Origin: Candidatus Heritagella intestinalis | GTDB lineage: Bacteria; Bacillota; Clostridia; Oscillospirales; Acutalibacteraceae | Reading direction: 5' to 3' | Assembly (NCBI GenBank): GCA_904420555.1 | Contig: CAJFVO010000014.1 | Coordinates: forward strand, 1-35,428 | Length of the DNA: 35,428 bases | Shown: positions 1 to 8,013 of the stretch, piece by piece | Layout: each line of letters opens with the position of its first letter | How positions within the stretch are numbered: the first letter of the stretch is position 1 | Made by a program: the position numbers and the translations under genes | Notes under the pieces: generated by a model | Seen by the model: the letters and a program-made list of their open reading frames with translations, nothing else | The model's database searches: none | Told to the model about the DNA's origin: nothing

Positions 1-357
1 CATATACCTGCCGCCGTTCTCTGAAAACAGCCCGATTTTTTGCTCATTCCCATTCGCAAAAATTCAGCCTGTTTTCCTGCCGGAGCAAACGGGGCGCATA
101 AAGCACCGCACCCCGTTTCCCCCGTCAGCCACGCCAGCAGGTATAACACACTACACTTTGCAAGCAAAGTCGTGTGCCAAAGGGGACACCCCTTTGGAAA
201 CCCCAGACAACAAAACAGGCGGTATGCTGCCCTCTCCGGGAGCATACCGCCGTTTGTTGTCAGCAGCCCGTTTCACGGTCTGTTTTCGCCCTTTGTAAAG
301 TTTGGCGTACCATATTATATAGATGGACGTTTCTTCTTACATCAGGGTACAGGCTCC
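1..357. other. Non-coding left end with three successive hairpins
   Basis: No ORF here has a good ribosome site or recognisable protein. Three inverted repeats follow one another. Around 155-168 ACTTTGC-aa-GCAAAGT is flanked by imperfect ACAC/GTGT. At 177-197 CCAAAGGGG-aca-CCCCTTTGG is a perfect 9-bp stem. At 206-261 arms of about 21-23 nt (GACAACAAA...GGCGGTATGCT and its complement) carry a small bulge. None is followed by a run of T, so they do not look like ordinary terminators. Packed hairpins of this kind occur in transfer origins or ends of mobile elements; that reading is inference only. Confidence 0.5.
206..261. repeat. Long imperfect inverted repeat
   Basis: The left arm 206-228 and right arm 241-261 pair over about 20 positions with two extra bases in the left arm. 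The loop is about 12 nt. The inner stem GGCGGTATGCT/AGCATACCGCC is perfect. The function is unknown. It could end an upstream transcript, but no T-tract follows. Confidence 0.6.
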
Positions 358-388
358 TTGACTTAAAGTGCACTTTAAGTAGTATAAT
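358..388 (+). promoter_or_regulatory. Promoter with MerR-type 19-bp spacer and palindromic operator
   Basis: The -35 TTGACT (358-363) and -10 TATAAT (383-388) are separated by 19 bp, too long for good unaided sigma-A use. A perfect 20-bp palindrome, ACTTAAAGTGCACTTTAAGT, lies at 361-380 and fills most of the spacer. A lengthened spacer holding a dyad is the hallmark of MerR-family activated promoters. It drives the two aldo/keto reductase genes. No MerR gene lies in the window, so the regulator would be encoded to the left or elsewhere. Confidence 0.8.
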
Positions 389-455
389 GGAATCGCAAGC
401 GTGCGGATGCCAACGGGGCGTCCGCCAGGAATGAATCGAAAAGGAGCGTATCACA

Positions 456-1589
456 ATGATTTATAGGGATTTTCAGGATTTGAAGCTGTCAGCCCTGGGC
501 ATGGGCGCCATGCGCCTGCCGGTAGTGGAGGGCGACGACGCCCGCATTGACGTGCCGGCGGCCCAGGCCATGGTGGACTATGCCATGGAGCACGGCGTGA
601 ACTACTACGATACGGCGTGGGGCTATCACAACGGCCAGTCGGAGCTGGTAATGGGGGAGGCCCTGAAGAAGTATCCCCGGGACAGCTTCTATCTGGCCAC
701 CAAGTTCCCCGGCTATGACCTTTCCAACATGGATAAGGTCCAGAAAATTTTTGAAAAGCAGCTGGAAAAATGTCAGGTGGAGTACTTTGACTTTTACCTC
801 TTCCACAACGTGTGCGAGATGAACATCGACGCCTATCTGGACCCCAAGTACGGCATTTACGATTATCTGATTAGTCAAAAAAAGGCCGGCCGGATTCGCC
901 ACCTGGGGTTCTCCGCTCACGGCAGCTATGACGTGATGAAGCGCTTTTTGGAGGCCTATGGCAAGGATATGGAGTTCTGCCAAATCCAGCTCAACTATCT
1001 GGACTGGAGCTTCCAGGATGCCAAGGCGAAGATGGAGCTGCTGGCGGAATACCATCTCCCGGTGTGGGTCATGGAGCCTCTGCGCGGCGGCCGTCTGGCC
1101 AAGCTGACCGAAGAGGAAGAGGCCAAGCTCCGCGCCCTGCGCCCCGATGAGACGGTGCCGGCCTGGGCCTTCCGGTTCCTCCAGTCCCTGCCTCAGGTGA
1201 CCGTGACCCTGTCCGGTATGTCCAACATGGAGCAGATGCAGCAGAACATCCAGACCTTTGAGGAGGACAAGCCCCTGAACCAGACGGAAATGGACGCCCT
1301 GCTCTCCATGGCTGATGAAATGGTGAAGAAAATTGTCCTGCCTTGCACCGCCTGCCATTACTGCGTGAGCCATTGCCCCCAGGGGCTGGATATTCCCGAA
1401 TTGCTTTCCCTGTATAACGAGCACTGCTTTACCCAGGGCGGCTTTATCGCACCCATGGCCCTGTCGGCCGTGCCCCAGGAGAAGCTGCCCAGCGCCTGCA
1501 TTGGCTGCCGGAGCTGCGAAGCCGTATGTCCCCAGCAGATTAAGATTTCGGAGGCCATGGCGGACTTTGCCCAGAAGCTGGGAATGTAA
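456..1589 (+). CDS. Aldo/keto reductase with C-terminal two-cluster ferredoxin domain
   Basis: A 377-aa cytosolic oxidoreductase. Residues 1-285 form an aldo/keto reductase barrel with the usual tetrad visible: Asp52 and Tyr57 in YDTAWGY, Lys83 in LATKFPG, and His117 in YLFHN. The C-terminus carries two cysteine groups typical of 4Fe-4S binding: C297-C300-C303-C307 followed by P, and C348-C351-C354-C358 followed by P. This barrel-plus-ferredoxin layout is common in anaerobic Clostridia; substrates are mostly unknown. An AAAAGGAG ribosome site precedes the ATG. It is the first gene after the MerR-type promoter and lies 38 nt before a paralogue. Electron input through the clusters is inferred. 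The exact substrate cannot be read from sequence. Confidence 0.9.
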   Translation: MIYRDFQDLKLSALGMGAMRLPVVEGDDARIDVPAAQAMVDYAMEHGVNYYDTAWGYHNGQSELVMGEALKKYPRDSFYLATKFPGYDLSNMDKVQKIFEKQLEKCQVEYFDFYLFHNVCEMNIDAYLDPKYGIYDYLISQKKAGRIRHLGFSAHGSYDVMKRFLEAYGKDMEFCQIQLNYLDWSFQDAKAKMELLAEYHLPVWVMEPLRGGRLAKLTEEEEAKLRALRPDETVPAWAFRFLQSLPQVTVTLSGMSNMEQMQQNIQTFEEDKPLNQTEMDALLSMADEMVKKIVLPCTACHYCVSHCPQGLDIPELLSLYNEHCFTQGGFIAPMALSAVPQEKLPSACIGCRSCEAVCPQQIKISEAMADFAQKLGM

Positions 1590-1627
1590 GGCCGAAGGGG
1601 AGCCAATCACTTACAGGAGGAAATTGT

Positions 1628-2722
1628 ATGGAATATCGGAAGCTGCCCAAGGGCAGTGAGCAGATTAGCATTTTAGGCCTGGGGAACAGTTCCCTGGGCG
1701 GCGCCGGGGAAAAGGAAGCGGAAGCCACGGTGACCATGGCTCTGGAAAATGGCATCAACTACTTTGACATGGCGGCTGGGGATGCCGCTCCCTTCCCGGT
1801 GTATGGCAGGGCTGTGGCCGGCGGCCGGGAGAAGGTCTATTTCCAGGTGCATTTCGGCGCGGATTACCGCACAGGGAAATACGGCTGGACTTTGGATTTG
1901 GAGGAGGTCAAGCGTTCCATTGACTGGCAGCTGAAATCCCTGAAAACCGACTACATCGACTTCGGCTTTATCCACTGCATTGACGAGGAGTCCGATTTGG
2001 AAAAGTTCATTGCCCACGGCACCTTGGACTATATCCGCGACCTGCAAAAGCAGGGCGTGGTGCGCCATATCGGGATGTCCTCCCACACCCCCTCTGTGGT
2101 GCGGAAGGTGTTGGACATGGAGATTCTGGATATGCTCATGTTCAGCATCAACCCGGGCTATGACTACCGCCACGGGGAATACGCTATTGGCGAGGTGGAC
2201 GAACGCCAGGCCTTGTACCGCCGGTGCGAATCTCTGGGCGTGGGCATCTCCGTCATGAAGGCCTTCAGCGGCGGGCAGCTTCTCAGCGCGGAGACTTCCC
2301 CCTTCCATCAGGCCCTGACCGAATACCAGTGCATACAGTACGCATTGGATAAGCCCGGTGTCATTACGGTGCTCCCTGGTGTGCGGAACCGGGCGGACTT
2401 GCAGCGGATTCTGGGCTTTTTGCAGTCCTCCCCGGAGGAGCGGGACTACTCCATCCTGGGCACCTTTGCCCCTCAGGATGCCGAGGGCGTGTGCGTCTAT
2501 TGCAATCACTGCCAGCCCTGCCCGGCGGGTTTGGATGTGGGCCTTATCAATAAATACTATGATTTGGCTCGGGCCGGGGATGAGCTGGCCAAAAACCACT
2601 ATGCCAATCTGGAGAAAAAGGCCTCGGACTGTGTGTCCTGCGGCCACTGTGATGCCCGCTGTCCCTTCCATGTAGGCCAGGTGCAGCGGATGCAGGAAAT
2701 CCAAAGCTATTTCGGCGAGTAA
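1628..2722 (+). CDS. Aldo/keto reductase-like Fe-S protein with non-canonical active site
   Basis: A 364-aa paralogue of the preceding gene with the same barrel-plus-ferredoxin plan. Asp47 and His116 of the tetrad are kept. The Tyr position (five after the Asp) reads Asp52, and the Lys position reads His75 in KVYFQVHFG. Normal hydride transfer to a carbonyl is therefore doubtful. The first cysteine group is spaced C-x2-C-x2-C-x2-C-P rather than C-x2-C-x2-C-x3-C-P. The second, CVSCGHCDARCP, is canonical. A CAGGAGGAAATT ribosome site precedes the ATG. It is probably co-transcribed with the upstream gene and is followed by a strong terminator. It could be a partner or electron carrier rather than a classical reductase. 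Confidence 0.82.
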   Translation: MEYRKLPKGSEQISILGLGNSSLGGAGEKEAEATVTMALENGINYFDMAAGDAAPFPVYGRAVAGGREKVYFQVHFGADYRTGKYGWTLDLEEVKRSIDWQLKSLKTDYIDFGFIHCIDEESDLEKFIAHGTLDYIRDLQKQGVVRHIGMSSHTPSVVRKVLDMEILDMLMFSINPGYDYRHGEYAIGEVDERQALYRRCESLGVGISVMKAFSGGQLLSAETSPFHQALTEYQCIQYALDKPGVITVLPGVRNRADLQRILGFLQSSPEERDYSILGTFAPQDAEGVCVYCNHCQPCPAGLDVGLINKYYDLARAGDELAKNHYANLEKKASDCVSCGHCDARCPFHVGQVQRMQEIQSYFGE

Positions 2723-2739
2723 ACATGATAGAATAGAGC

Positions 2740-2779
2740 AAACCCCCGGCAAGCCCGAAAACAGGCCGCCGGGGGTTTT
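2740..2779. terminator. Intrinsic terminator between convergent genes
   Basis: AAACCCCCGGC (2740-2750) pairs with GCCGGGGGTTT, giving a GC-rich stem followed by TTTTG. The A-rich left side lets it also serve the minus-strand lipoprotein gene that ends at 2797. Confidence 0.85.
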
Positions 2780-2796
2780 GTTCTGCTTCGATTTGT

Positions 2797-3573
2797 TTAG
2801 AACTGAAAGACAATATCCCGGTCTTTCAATTTTGCACCGCCGTCAGCGGAAGCCTGGATATGGACGAACTGGGTGTCCAGCCGAAGATTCCTTCTCAGGT
2901 GTACGCCCCCCAAGCTGTCCTCGTGGCCGTACACCACGCTGATTTCATTGGGAGCGCTGTCCTGGGATTTGTAAGCCTGGAAATAGCCTACACCTTGGTA
3001 CACGCCCTTCCCTTTGCAGAAATCGCCGAAGCCATCAAAGCCGTAACCGGCAATGCTGGAAGTGGCGGCGGAGTCCAAAACGCCGCAGAATGTCCAGCCT
3101 TCACCGGACTTTTCGTAGAGGGATAAATTTCTCTCTTGAGGCACGGCATCCCATCCTTCCGCCAAGGAAAATCCGAAAACATCCTCGTCAATATGGCGGT
3201 CGTCCTGCCACTGGAAGACGGGATAAAAGGAGTACACCTCATCGCCTTCATAGGTTCCCCCGCGAAAGACCACGGTGCTCACTGAGAAGCTTTCCGAAGG
3301 GAGGGAGGCAGTATCGGTAAAGGGGATGCAGTCCTCCGAGGTTTCGGTCTCTATGCTTACAAATGCTTGAGGAGTCTCCGGAGCTGTTTCCCAAATCACC
3401 TGTTTCAAGCTGTCATCCAGACTGTCAATGGTCTCCTGCGACATCCCGGTTTCCAATAAATAGGCGTCGGCTTCCGGGGAAGGGGAAACGGCCGGGGCCG
3501 GGGAGCAGGCGGTGAGTCCCAGCAGAAGCAGGGCCGTAAAAGCGGCAGCCGCTTTTCGCAGCAATGGTTTCAT
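2797..3573 (-). CDS. Lipoprotein of unknown function
   Basis: 258 aa from the ATG at 3573. This start is preferred over the ATG at 3588 because GGAGGA sits 7-8 nt upstream of it. Residues 1-22 are a lipoprotein signal: MKPLLRK, a hydrophobic run, then the lipobox LTAC with Cys23. The mature part starts with a Pro/Ser/Ala-rich stretch. It continues as an acidic, aromatic-rich soluble domain of about 220 residues with many YxG/FxG turns, likely beta-rich. I recognise no family. It would sit on the outer face of the membrane. It follows the 60-aa membrane protein by 35 nt on the same strand, so the two are probably one transcript. Confidence 0.75.
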   Translation of the reverse strand: MKPLLRKAAAAFTALLLLGLTACSPAPAVSPSPEADAYLLETGMSQETIDSLDDSLKQVIWETAPETPQAFVSIETETSEDCIPFTDTASLPSESFSVSTVVFRGGTYEGDEVYSFYPVFQWQDDRHIDEDVFGFSLAEGWDAVPQERNLSLYEKSGEGWTFCGVLDSAATSSIAGYGFDGFGDFCKGKGVYQGVGYFQAYKSQDSAPNEISVVYGHEDSLGGVHLRRNLRLDTQFVHIQASADGGAKLKDRDIVFQF

Positions 3574-3608
3574 AAGCCATTCCTCCATTCTTTCAGAGCG
3601 AAAGGAGC

Positions 3609-3791
3609 CTAAGCAGGTCGCTTTGGTTCCTGCATGAAACAGCCGGCAATGACCAGTACCAATCCCAGCCAGGGAGCGCCGATACCGACAATCAGGGAGA
3701 CGATTTCAACATAAACGCCAAACCGCAAAATTCCTCCTAGGATAATCAGAGCAATGCCTAAAAGTTGGATTTGATAAGGTTTCATTTGCAT
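3609..3791 (-). CDS. Small two-helix membrane protein
   Basis: 60 aa with two hydrophobic segments, roughly residues 7-27 and 30-52, and a charged tail QEPKRPA. AAGGAG lies 9-10 nt before the ATG; a second in-frame ATG two codons later is an alternative start. The family is not recognised. Its position just upstream of the unknown lipoprotein suggests a shared envelope role, but nothing in the sequence defines it. Confidence 0.6.
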   Translation of the reverse strand: MQMKPYQIQLLGIALIILGGILRFGVYVEIVSLIVGIGAPWLGLVLVIAGCFMQEPKRPA

Positions 3792-4008
3792 TCACTTTAT
3801 CTCCTTCCTAAAAGAAATAATAAAATTCCGTCCTTCCGTACATGGGAACCGCCCCCGCTTCTCTTCTATTTCACTTTTATTCTATCATATTTTTCCAAAA
3901 CAAGCTATTCGCGTTTTGTATAATTTTCTGTTTTTTTTCTTCAAAACGCCGTCTAAATAGATAAAATCACAATATTCGCCGAGAAAAGCACAGTTTCAGA
4001 AAATCGAA
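3792..4008. other. AT-rich intergenic region
   Basis: An unusually AT-rich spacer between the end of the aspartokinase operon and the small membrane protein gene, both on the minus strand. It must contain the promoter for the membrane-protein/lipoprotein pair. TATGAT and TAGAAT-like -10 sequences are visible on the minus strand near 3880-3895, but I see no matching -35 box at a normal distance. No gene is visible. Confidence 0.4.
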
Positions 4009-4058
4009 CCCCTTTTACAAAAAACAGGGGAGAGCGGCCCGAAAGCCACTCTCCCCTG
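4009..4058 (-). terminator. Terminator of the hom-thrB-lysC operon
   Basis: On the minus strand CAGGGGAGAGTGGC pairs with GCCGCTCTCCCCTG (outer arms 4025-4034 and 4049-4058). It is followed by a TTTTTT run at 4019-4024. It lies 19 nt past the aspartokinase stop codon. Confidence 0.9.
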
Positions 4059-4076
4059 ATAAAAGCGATCAACCAA

Positions 4077-5297
4077 TTACCGCTTCAAATCCTCGGAAAA
4101 GAACTTGTTATGGATGGAGGACACAGCCTTGTCGGCGTCCTCTGCCGCGATGAGCACGGAAATCTTGATTTCGCTGGTGGAAATCATCTGGATGTTGATG
4201 TTGGCCTCGAACATGGCGTCGAACATATCCGCCGCCACGCCGGGATGGCTCTCCATGCCAGCGCCCACAATGGACACCTTGGCCACGTTTTCGTCATACA
4301 CCACGCCGGAAGCCCCCAGGGATTCGGCATAGGGGTTGAGCATTTCGATAGCTTCCTTCAGATTGTCCTCGCCCACAGTGAAGCTGATGTCCTTGGTGCC
4401 GTTGCGGCCCACAGACTGCAGAATAATATCCACGTTGATGTTCTTGGCTGCCAGCTTGGAGAAAATCTTAAAGGCCAGGCCGGGACGGTCCGGCACACCC
4501 ATAATCGAAATACGGGCGATATTTTCGTCCTTTGCTACGCCGCTGATGAGCATCTTTTCCACTTTTATTTCCTCCTTCACGATTGTACCCGGAACTCTGG
4601 TAAGGCTGGAGAGCACTTCCAGTTCGATATTGTATTTCTTTGCCATTTCCACAGAGCGGTTGTTGAGCACCTGAGCGCCCAGGGTAGCCAGCTCCAGCAT
4701 TTCATCATAGGAGATGGTGGAGAGCTTTTTGGCTCCCGGCACCTTGCGGGGGTCGGCGGTGAATACGCCCTCCACGTCGGTGAAAATCTGGCACAGGTCT
4801 GCATGGAGCACCGCTGCAATGGCCACTGCGCTGGTGTCGGAACCGCCGCGGCCCAGGGTGGTCATGTCGTCATAGCGGTTCAGGCCCTGGAAGCCGGTGA
4901 CTACCACAATGTTCTTCTTGTCCAGCTCCTTGCGGATGCGGTCAGGAATCACCCGCTTAATGCGGGCGTTGCCATAGGCGGAGGTGGTGACGAACCCGGC
5001 CTGCCAGCCCAGCAGGGAAACCACCGGGAAGCCCATCTTCTCAATGGCCATGGCCAGCAGAGAGGCGGACATCTGCTCGCCGGCGGTGAGGAGCATATCC
5101 ATTTCCCGCTTGGAGGCGTCGGGGTTGATTTCCTTGGCCTTGGCGATAAGGTCGTCGGTGGTGTCGCCCTGGGCGGAAACCACCACTACCAGGTCATTGC
5201 CCTCCTTATATTTGCTGGTGACAATGTCAGCTACATTGAAAACCCGCTCTGCGTTGGCCACAGAGGAGCCTCCAAATTTCTGTACAATCAAACTCAT
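4077..5297 (-). CDS. lysC: Aspartokinase
   Basis: A 406-aa monofunctional aspartate kinase. It phosphorylates aspartate to aspartyl-4-phosphate, the entry step to lysine, threonine and methionine. The N-terminal kinase signature KFGGSSV is at residues 7-13, and GRGGSDTSA follows later in the kinase domain. The C-terminal part, about residue 265 onward, holds two ACT domains (ISIMGVPDRPGLAFKIF and VSIVGAGMESHPGVAADMF). This is the arrangement through which lysine or threonine inhibits the enzyme in relatives. It is the last gene of the operon, 20 nt after thrB. Length is normal for the class. Confidence 0.96.
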   Translation of the reverse strand: MSLIVQKFGGSSVANAERVFNVADIVTSKYKEGNDLVVVVSAQGDTTDDLIAKAKEINPDASKREMDMLLTAGEQMSASLLAMAIEKMGFPVVSLLGWQAGFVTTSAYGNARIKRVIPDRIRKELDKKNIVVVTGFQGLNRYDDMTTLGRGGSDTSAVAIAAVLHADLCQIFTDVEGVFTADPRKVPGAKKLSTISYDEMLELATLGAQVLNNRSVEMAKKYNIELEVLSSLTRVPGTIVKEEIKVEKMLISGVAKDENIARISIMGVPDRPGLAFKIFSKLAAKNINVDIILQSVGRNGTKDISFTVGEDNLKEAIEMLNPYAESLGASGVVYDENVAKVSIVGAGMESHPGVAADMFDAMFEANINIQMISTSEIKISVLIAAEDADKAVSSIHNKFFSEDLKR

Positions 5298-5317
5298 AAC
5301 TTCTTTCCCTCACTCTC

Positions 5318-6214
5318 TTACTCAATGACGATTCTGGCGCCCTTGGGGTCGGCCTTGAGAATCTCCGTCTGCCAGCCGTTGATCCCCTTCTCTTCCAGGT
5401 GAGCGGCCATCTGCTGGATAAAGACGTCCGCGTGGCCGGCGTCCACAAAGGCAATAATGGTGGGGCCTGCGCCGCTGACGTAGGTTCCCAGGGAGCCCAG
5501 TTCGTAGGTCATGCGGAACACCTGGTCGTAGTGGTCGATGAGGCCGCTGCGGTAGGGCTGATGCAGCCGGTCCTGGACAGCCACCCGCAGGTTCCCCAGG
5601 TTCCCGGAGAACAGGGAGGCGGTCATCAGGGCCGAGCGGGACAGGTTGTAAACTGCGTCCGCACGGGAATATTCCTCCGGCAGCAGGGAGCGGGCCTTCT
5701 CGGTTTTCAGCTCGAAGGGGGGGATCAGCACGGCGAACCGGATTTTTTCAGACACCGGCACGCTGACGCTGTACACCCGCTTGCCCTCAATGGCGGAGGT
5801 CACCAGGCCGCCGGCAATGGCCGGGGAGGTGTTGTCCGGGTGGCCTTCGATTTGGGCCGCCAAATTGATAAGGTCCTGCTGGGAAAGGGGGTTGCCCAGC
5901 ATCCGGTTGGCCCCCAGAATCCCCGCCACAATACAGGCGGAGCTGCTTCCCAGGCCTCGGGCCATGGGAATGTTGTTTTCCTGGAGAATCCGCAGGCCCG
6001 GCAGCTTGTGGCCGCAGGTCTCATAGAGATAGTTGGCCGCCCAGAAAATCAGGTTGGAGGTGTCGGTGGGAATCTGGGTGCCGTCGGTGGAGGAGATGTC
6101 CACGTCGTCCCATTCCTCCATCCACACCCGGTTATACTTGTTCAGCGCAATGCCCAGGGCGTCGAAGCCGGAGCCCAGGTTGGCGCTGGTGGCGGGTACT
6201 TCTATGCGTATCAT
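5318..6214 (-). CDS. thrB: Homoserine kinase
   Basis: A 298-aa GHMP-family kinase that phosphorylates L-homoserine with ATP, the step before threonine synthase. VPATSANLGSGFDALG (residues 6-21) is the N-terminal GHMP motif. PMARGLGSSSA (83-93) is the ATP-binding loop. GTYVSGAGPTI near the C-terminus is the third family motif. It lies 42 nt after hom and 20 nt before lysC. The ribosome site is weak: AGGAT lies about 12 nt upstream. Coupling to hom translation is therefore possible. threonine synthase (thrC) is not in the window. Confidence 0.95.
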   Translation of the reverse strand: MIRIEVPATSANLGSGFDALGIALNKYNRVWMEEWDDVDISSTDGTQIPTDTSNLIFWAANYLYETCGHKLPGLRILQENNIPMARGLGSSSACIVAGILGANRMLGNPLSQQDLINLAAQIEGHPDNTSPAIAGGLVTSAIEGKRVYSVSVPVSEKIRFAVLIPPFELKTEKARSLLPEEYSRADAVYNLSRSALMTASLFSGNLGNLRVAVQDRLHQPYRSGLIDHYDQVFRMTYELGSLGTYVSGAGPTIIAFVDAGHADVFIQQMAAHLEEKGINGWQTEILKADPKGARIVIE

Positions 6215-6256
6215 CTTTCATCAACATCCTATTCTATATGGTTTGCGGAGGTTCCG

Positions 6257-7501
6257 TTAAAAGTCAGCAACCCGGATGGTGGCGTCAATGGTCACGCCCA
6301 TGCCGGCCAGCTGCTGGAGCTTTTCCCGAATCTCCCGCTCTTTCATTTCCTTGGTGACGAAGGCCAGCTCATTGCGGGGGGCGTTCTTTCTGGAGAGCTG
6401 CTGGACGCCGCCGAAAAGGGCGTCCGCCGTGCCCAGAGCCATGGTGGCGTTTTCCGCTGTGGCCCGCACATACATGGGAACGGTATCCTCCAGATAATCC
6501 TCCACATACTCCGGAGAACCGTCCTCCCAGAAGAGGTATTTCCGGGCTTTCAGGTGCTTGACGCAGTCGATAACGTCGGCCACTACCGCGCTGGCAGTGG
6601 GGAGCTTGCCTGCGCCCTTGCCGTAGAACACCACATCGCCGGTAGCGTCGCCCCGGACCAGAATGCCGTTGAACACGTCGTCCACATTGGCCAGCTGGCT
6701 GTCCCGGTCAATGAACATGGGGCAGCAGATAATCTGCAGCTTGCCGCTGTCCAGCTTTTTCACCTTGCCGATGAGCTTGACTACGCCGCCCCAGCTTTCC
6801 GCGTACTCCACATCCGCCAGCTTCAGCCCGCGGATGCCCTCGGTATGTACCTGCTCGGGATACACATGGCGGCCAAAGGCCAGGGACGCCAGGATGCAGA
6901 TTTTCCGGCAGGCGTCCGGGCCGTCAATGTCCGCAGAGGGGTCCCGCTCGGCGTAGCCCAGCTTCTGGGCCAGGGCCAGGGCAGTGTCGAAGTCCATCTG
7001 GTCGCGAATCATCTTGGTGAGGATGAAGTTGGTGGTGCCGTTGAGGATGCCGGCAATGCCGATGACCTCGTTGGCAGCCAGGCACTGGCTGATGGGCCGG
7101 ATAATGGGGATGCCGCCGCCCACGCTGGCCTCAAAGAGGAAATTCAGGTTGTTCTTCTGGGCAATGGCCAGCAGCTCAGCCCCCTTGGCCGCCACCAGCT
7201 CTTTGTTGGAAGTGACCACGCTCTTGCCGTTTTCCAGGCAGGCCTTCACATAATCAAAGGCCGGGTGCAGGCCGCCCATGACCTCCACCACAATCCGGAT
7301 ATCCGGGTCGTTGAGGATGGTATTGAAGTCCTTGATAAACCGGCCGGCAAAGGGGCTGTCCGGGAAGTCCCGCAGGTCCAGGATGTATTTGATATGGATT
7401 TCTTCCTTGGCGCGCCGGGCAATACTCTCCGCGTGCTCTCGCAGGACCTCGCCCACGCCGGAACCCACAACGCCAAAGCCCATAATTGCGATTTCTACCA
7501 T
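6257..7501 (-). CDS. hom: Homoserine dehydrogenase
   Basis: 414 aa from the ATG at 7501, chosen because GAGGTG lies 7 nt upstream. An in-frame ATG at 7522 has a weaker site. It reduces aspartate semialdehyde to homoserine with NAD(P)H. The dinucleotide-binding GFGVVGSGVG is at residues 8-17. SNKELVA and the central FLTK/GYAERDPSADIDG region are family signatures. The C-terminal stretch after about residue 340 resembles an ACT regulatory domain, as in threonine-sensitive enzymes. It is the second gene of the operon, about 40 nt after the ACT-protein gene. Confidence 0.96.
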   Translation of the reverse strand: MVEIAIMGFGVVGSGVGEVLREHAESIARRAKEEIHIKYILDLRDFPDSPFAGRFIKDFNTILNDPDIRIVVEVMGGLHPAFDYVKACLENGKSVVTSNKELVAAKGAELLAIAQKNNLNFLFEASVGGGIPIIRPISQCLAANEVIGIAGILNGTTNFILTKMIRDQMDFDTALALAQKLGYAERDPSADIDGPDACRKICILASLAFGRHVYPEQVHTEGIRGLKLADVEYAESWGGVVKLIGKVKKLDSGKLQIICCPMFIDRDSQLANVDDVFNGILVRGDATGDVVFYGKGAGKLPTASAVVADVIDCVKHLKARKYLFWEDGSPEYVEDYLEDTVPMYVRATAENATMALGTADALFGGVQQLSRKNAPRNELAFVTKEMKEREIREKLQQLAGMGVTIDATIRVADF

Positions 7502-7542
7502 GTTGTCACACCTCTTCTTCATAACACTGCTCTCTGAATGGA

Positions 7543-7983
7543 TTATTCATCAGATATGCTGTCAATACTCAAAACGCCTTCCACCTGCCGCAGCTGTTCC
7601 AGCAGCTCTTCCACCGAGGAATCCAGATGATCCACCCGGGCGGAAATGGAGATCAGGGCCCGGCCGTTTACCGGGATATTCTGGTTGATGGTGAGGATGT
7701 TGGCCCCTTTGGCATATACCGCCGAAACCAGGGACATGAGCACCCCGGGCCGGTCCAGCAGCATGGCCTGTACGGTAATCATGTGGTTGCTCAGCTTCCG
7801 GTTGTAAGGGTACACCGCGTCCTTATATTTATAGAAAACACTGCGGGAGATGCCCGCCATGCGCACGGCCTCCGATGTGCTGGAGGCCTCCCCGTCCAAC
7901 AGGTACTGTTTGGCCTGGATGACCTTGGTAAACACCTCCGGCAGCACGTCCTGCTCCACCAAAAGATAGGCTGTATTCTTCAT
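7543..7983 (-). CDS. pheB: ACT domain protein of the PheB/UPF0735 family
   Basis: A 146-aa protein of the family named after Bacillus PheB. Residues 34-55 (TSEAVRMAGISRSVFYKYKD) look like a helix-turn-helix. Residues 68-143 are an ACT domain that begins MITVQAMLLDRPGVLMSLV. ACT domains bind amino acids, so a sensor or regulator of the downstream hom-thrB-lysC genes is likely, though the biochemical role of the family is not settled. It heads the operon and has an AGGTGGTG ribosome site. The symbol rests on family resemblance, not on proven phenylalanine function. Confidence 0.85.
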   Translation of the reverse strand: MKNTAYLLVEQDVLPEVFTKVIQAKQYLLDGEASSTSEAVRMAGISRSVFYKYKDAVYPYNRKLSNHMITVQAMLLDRPGVLMSLVSAVYAKGANILTINQNIPVNGRALISISARVDHLDSSVEELLEQLRQVEGVLSIDSISDE

Positions 7984-8013
7984 TGTTCACCACCTGCATA
8001 CGATTGTATTTCA

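Noticed and set aside
40-434. Overlapping short frames at the left end
   Set aside because: They cross the hairpins and the promoter and lack ribosome sites.
3919-3924. TATAAT on the plus strand in the AT-rich spacer
   Set aside because: No -35 box at a normal distance and no plus-strand gene downstream.
5399-7537. 712-codon open frame on the plus strand opposite thrB and hom
   Set aside because: No ribosome site or recognisable domain. It mirrors two well-supported genes and is a product of GC-rich codon use.
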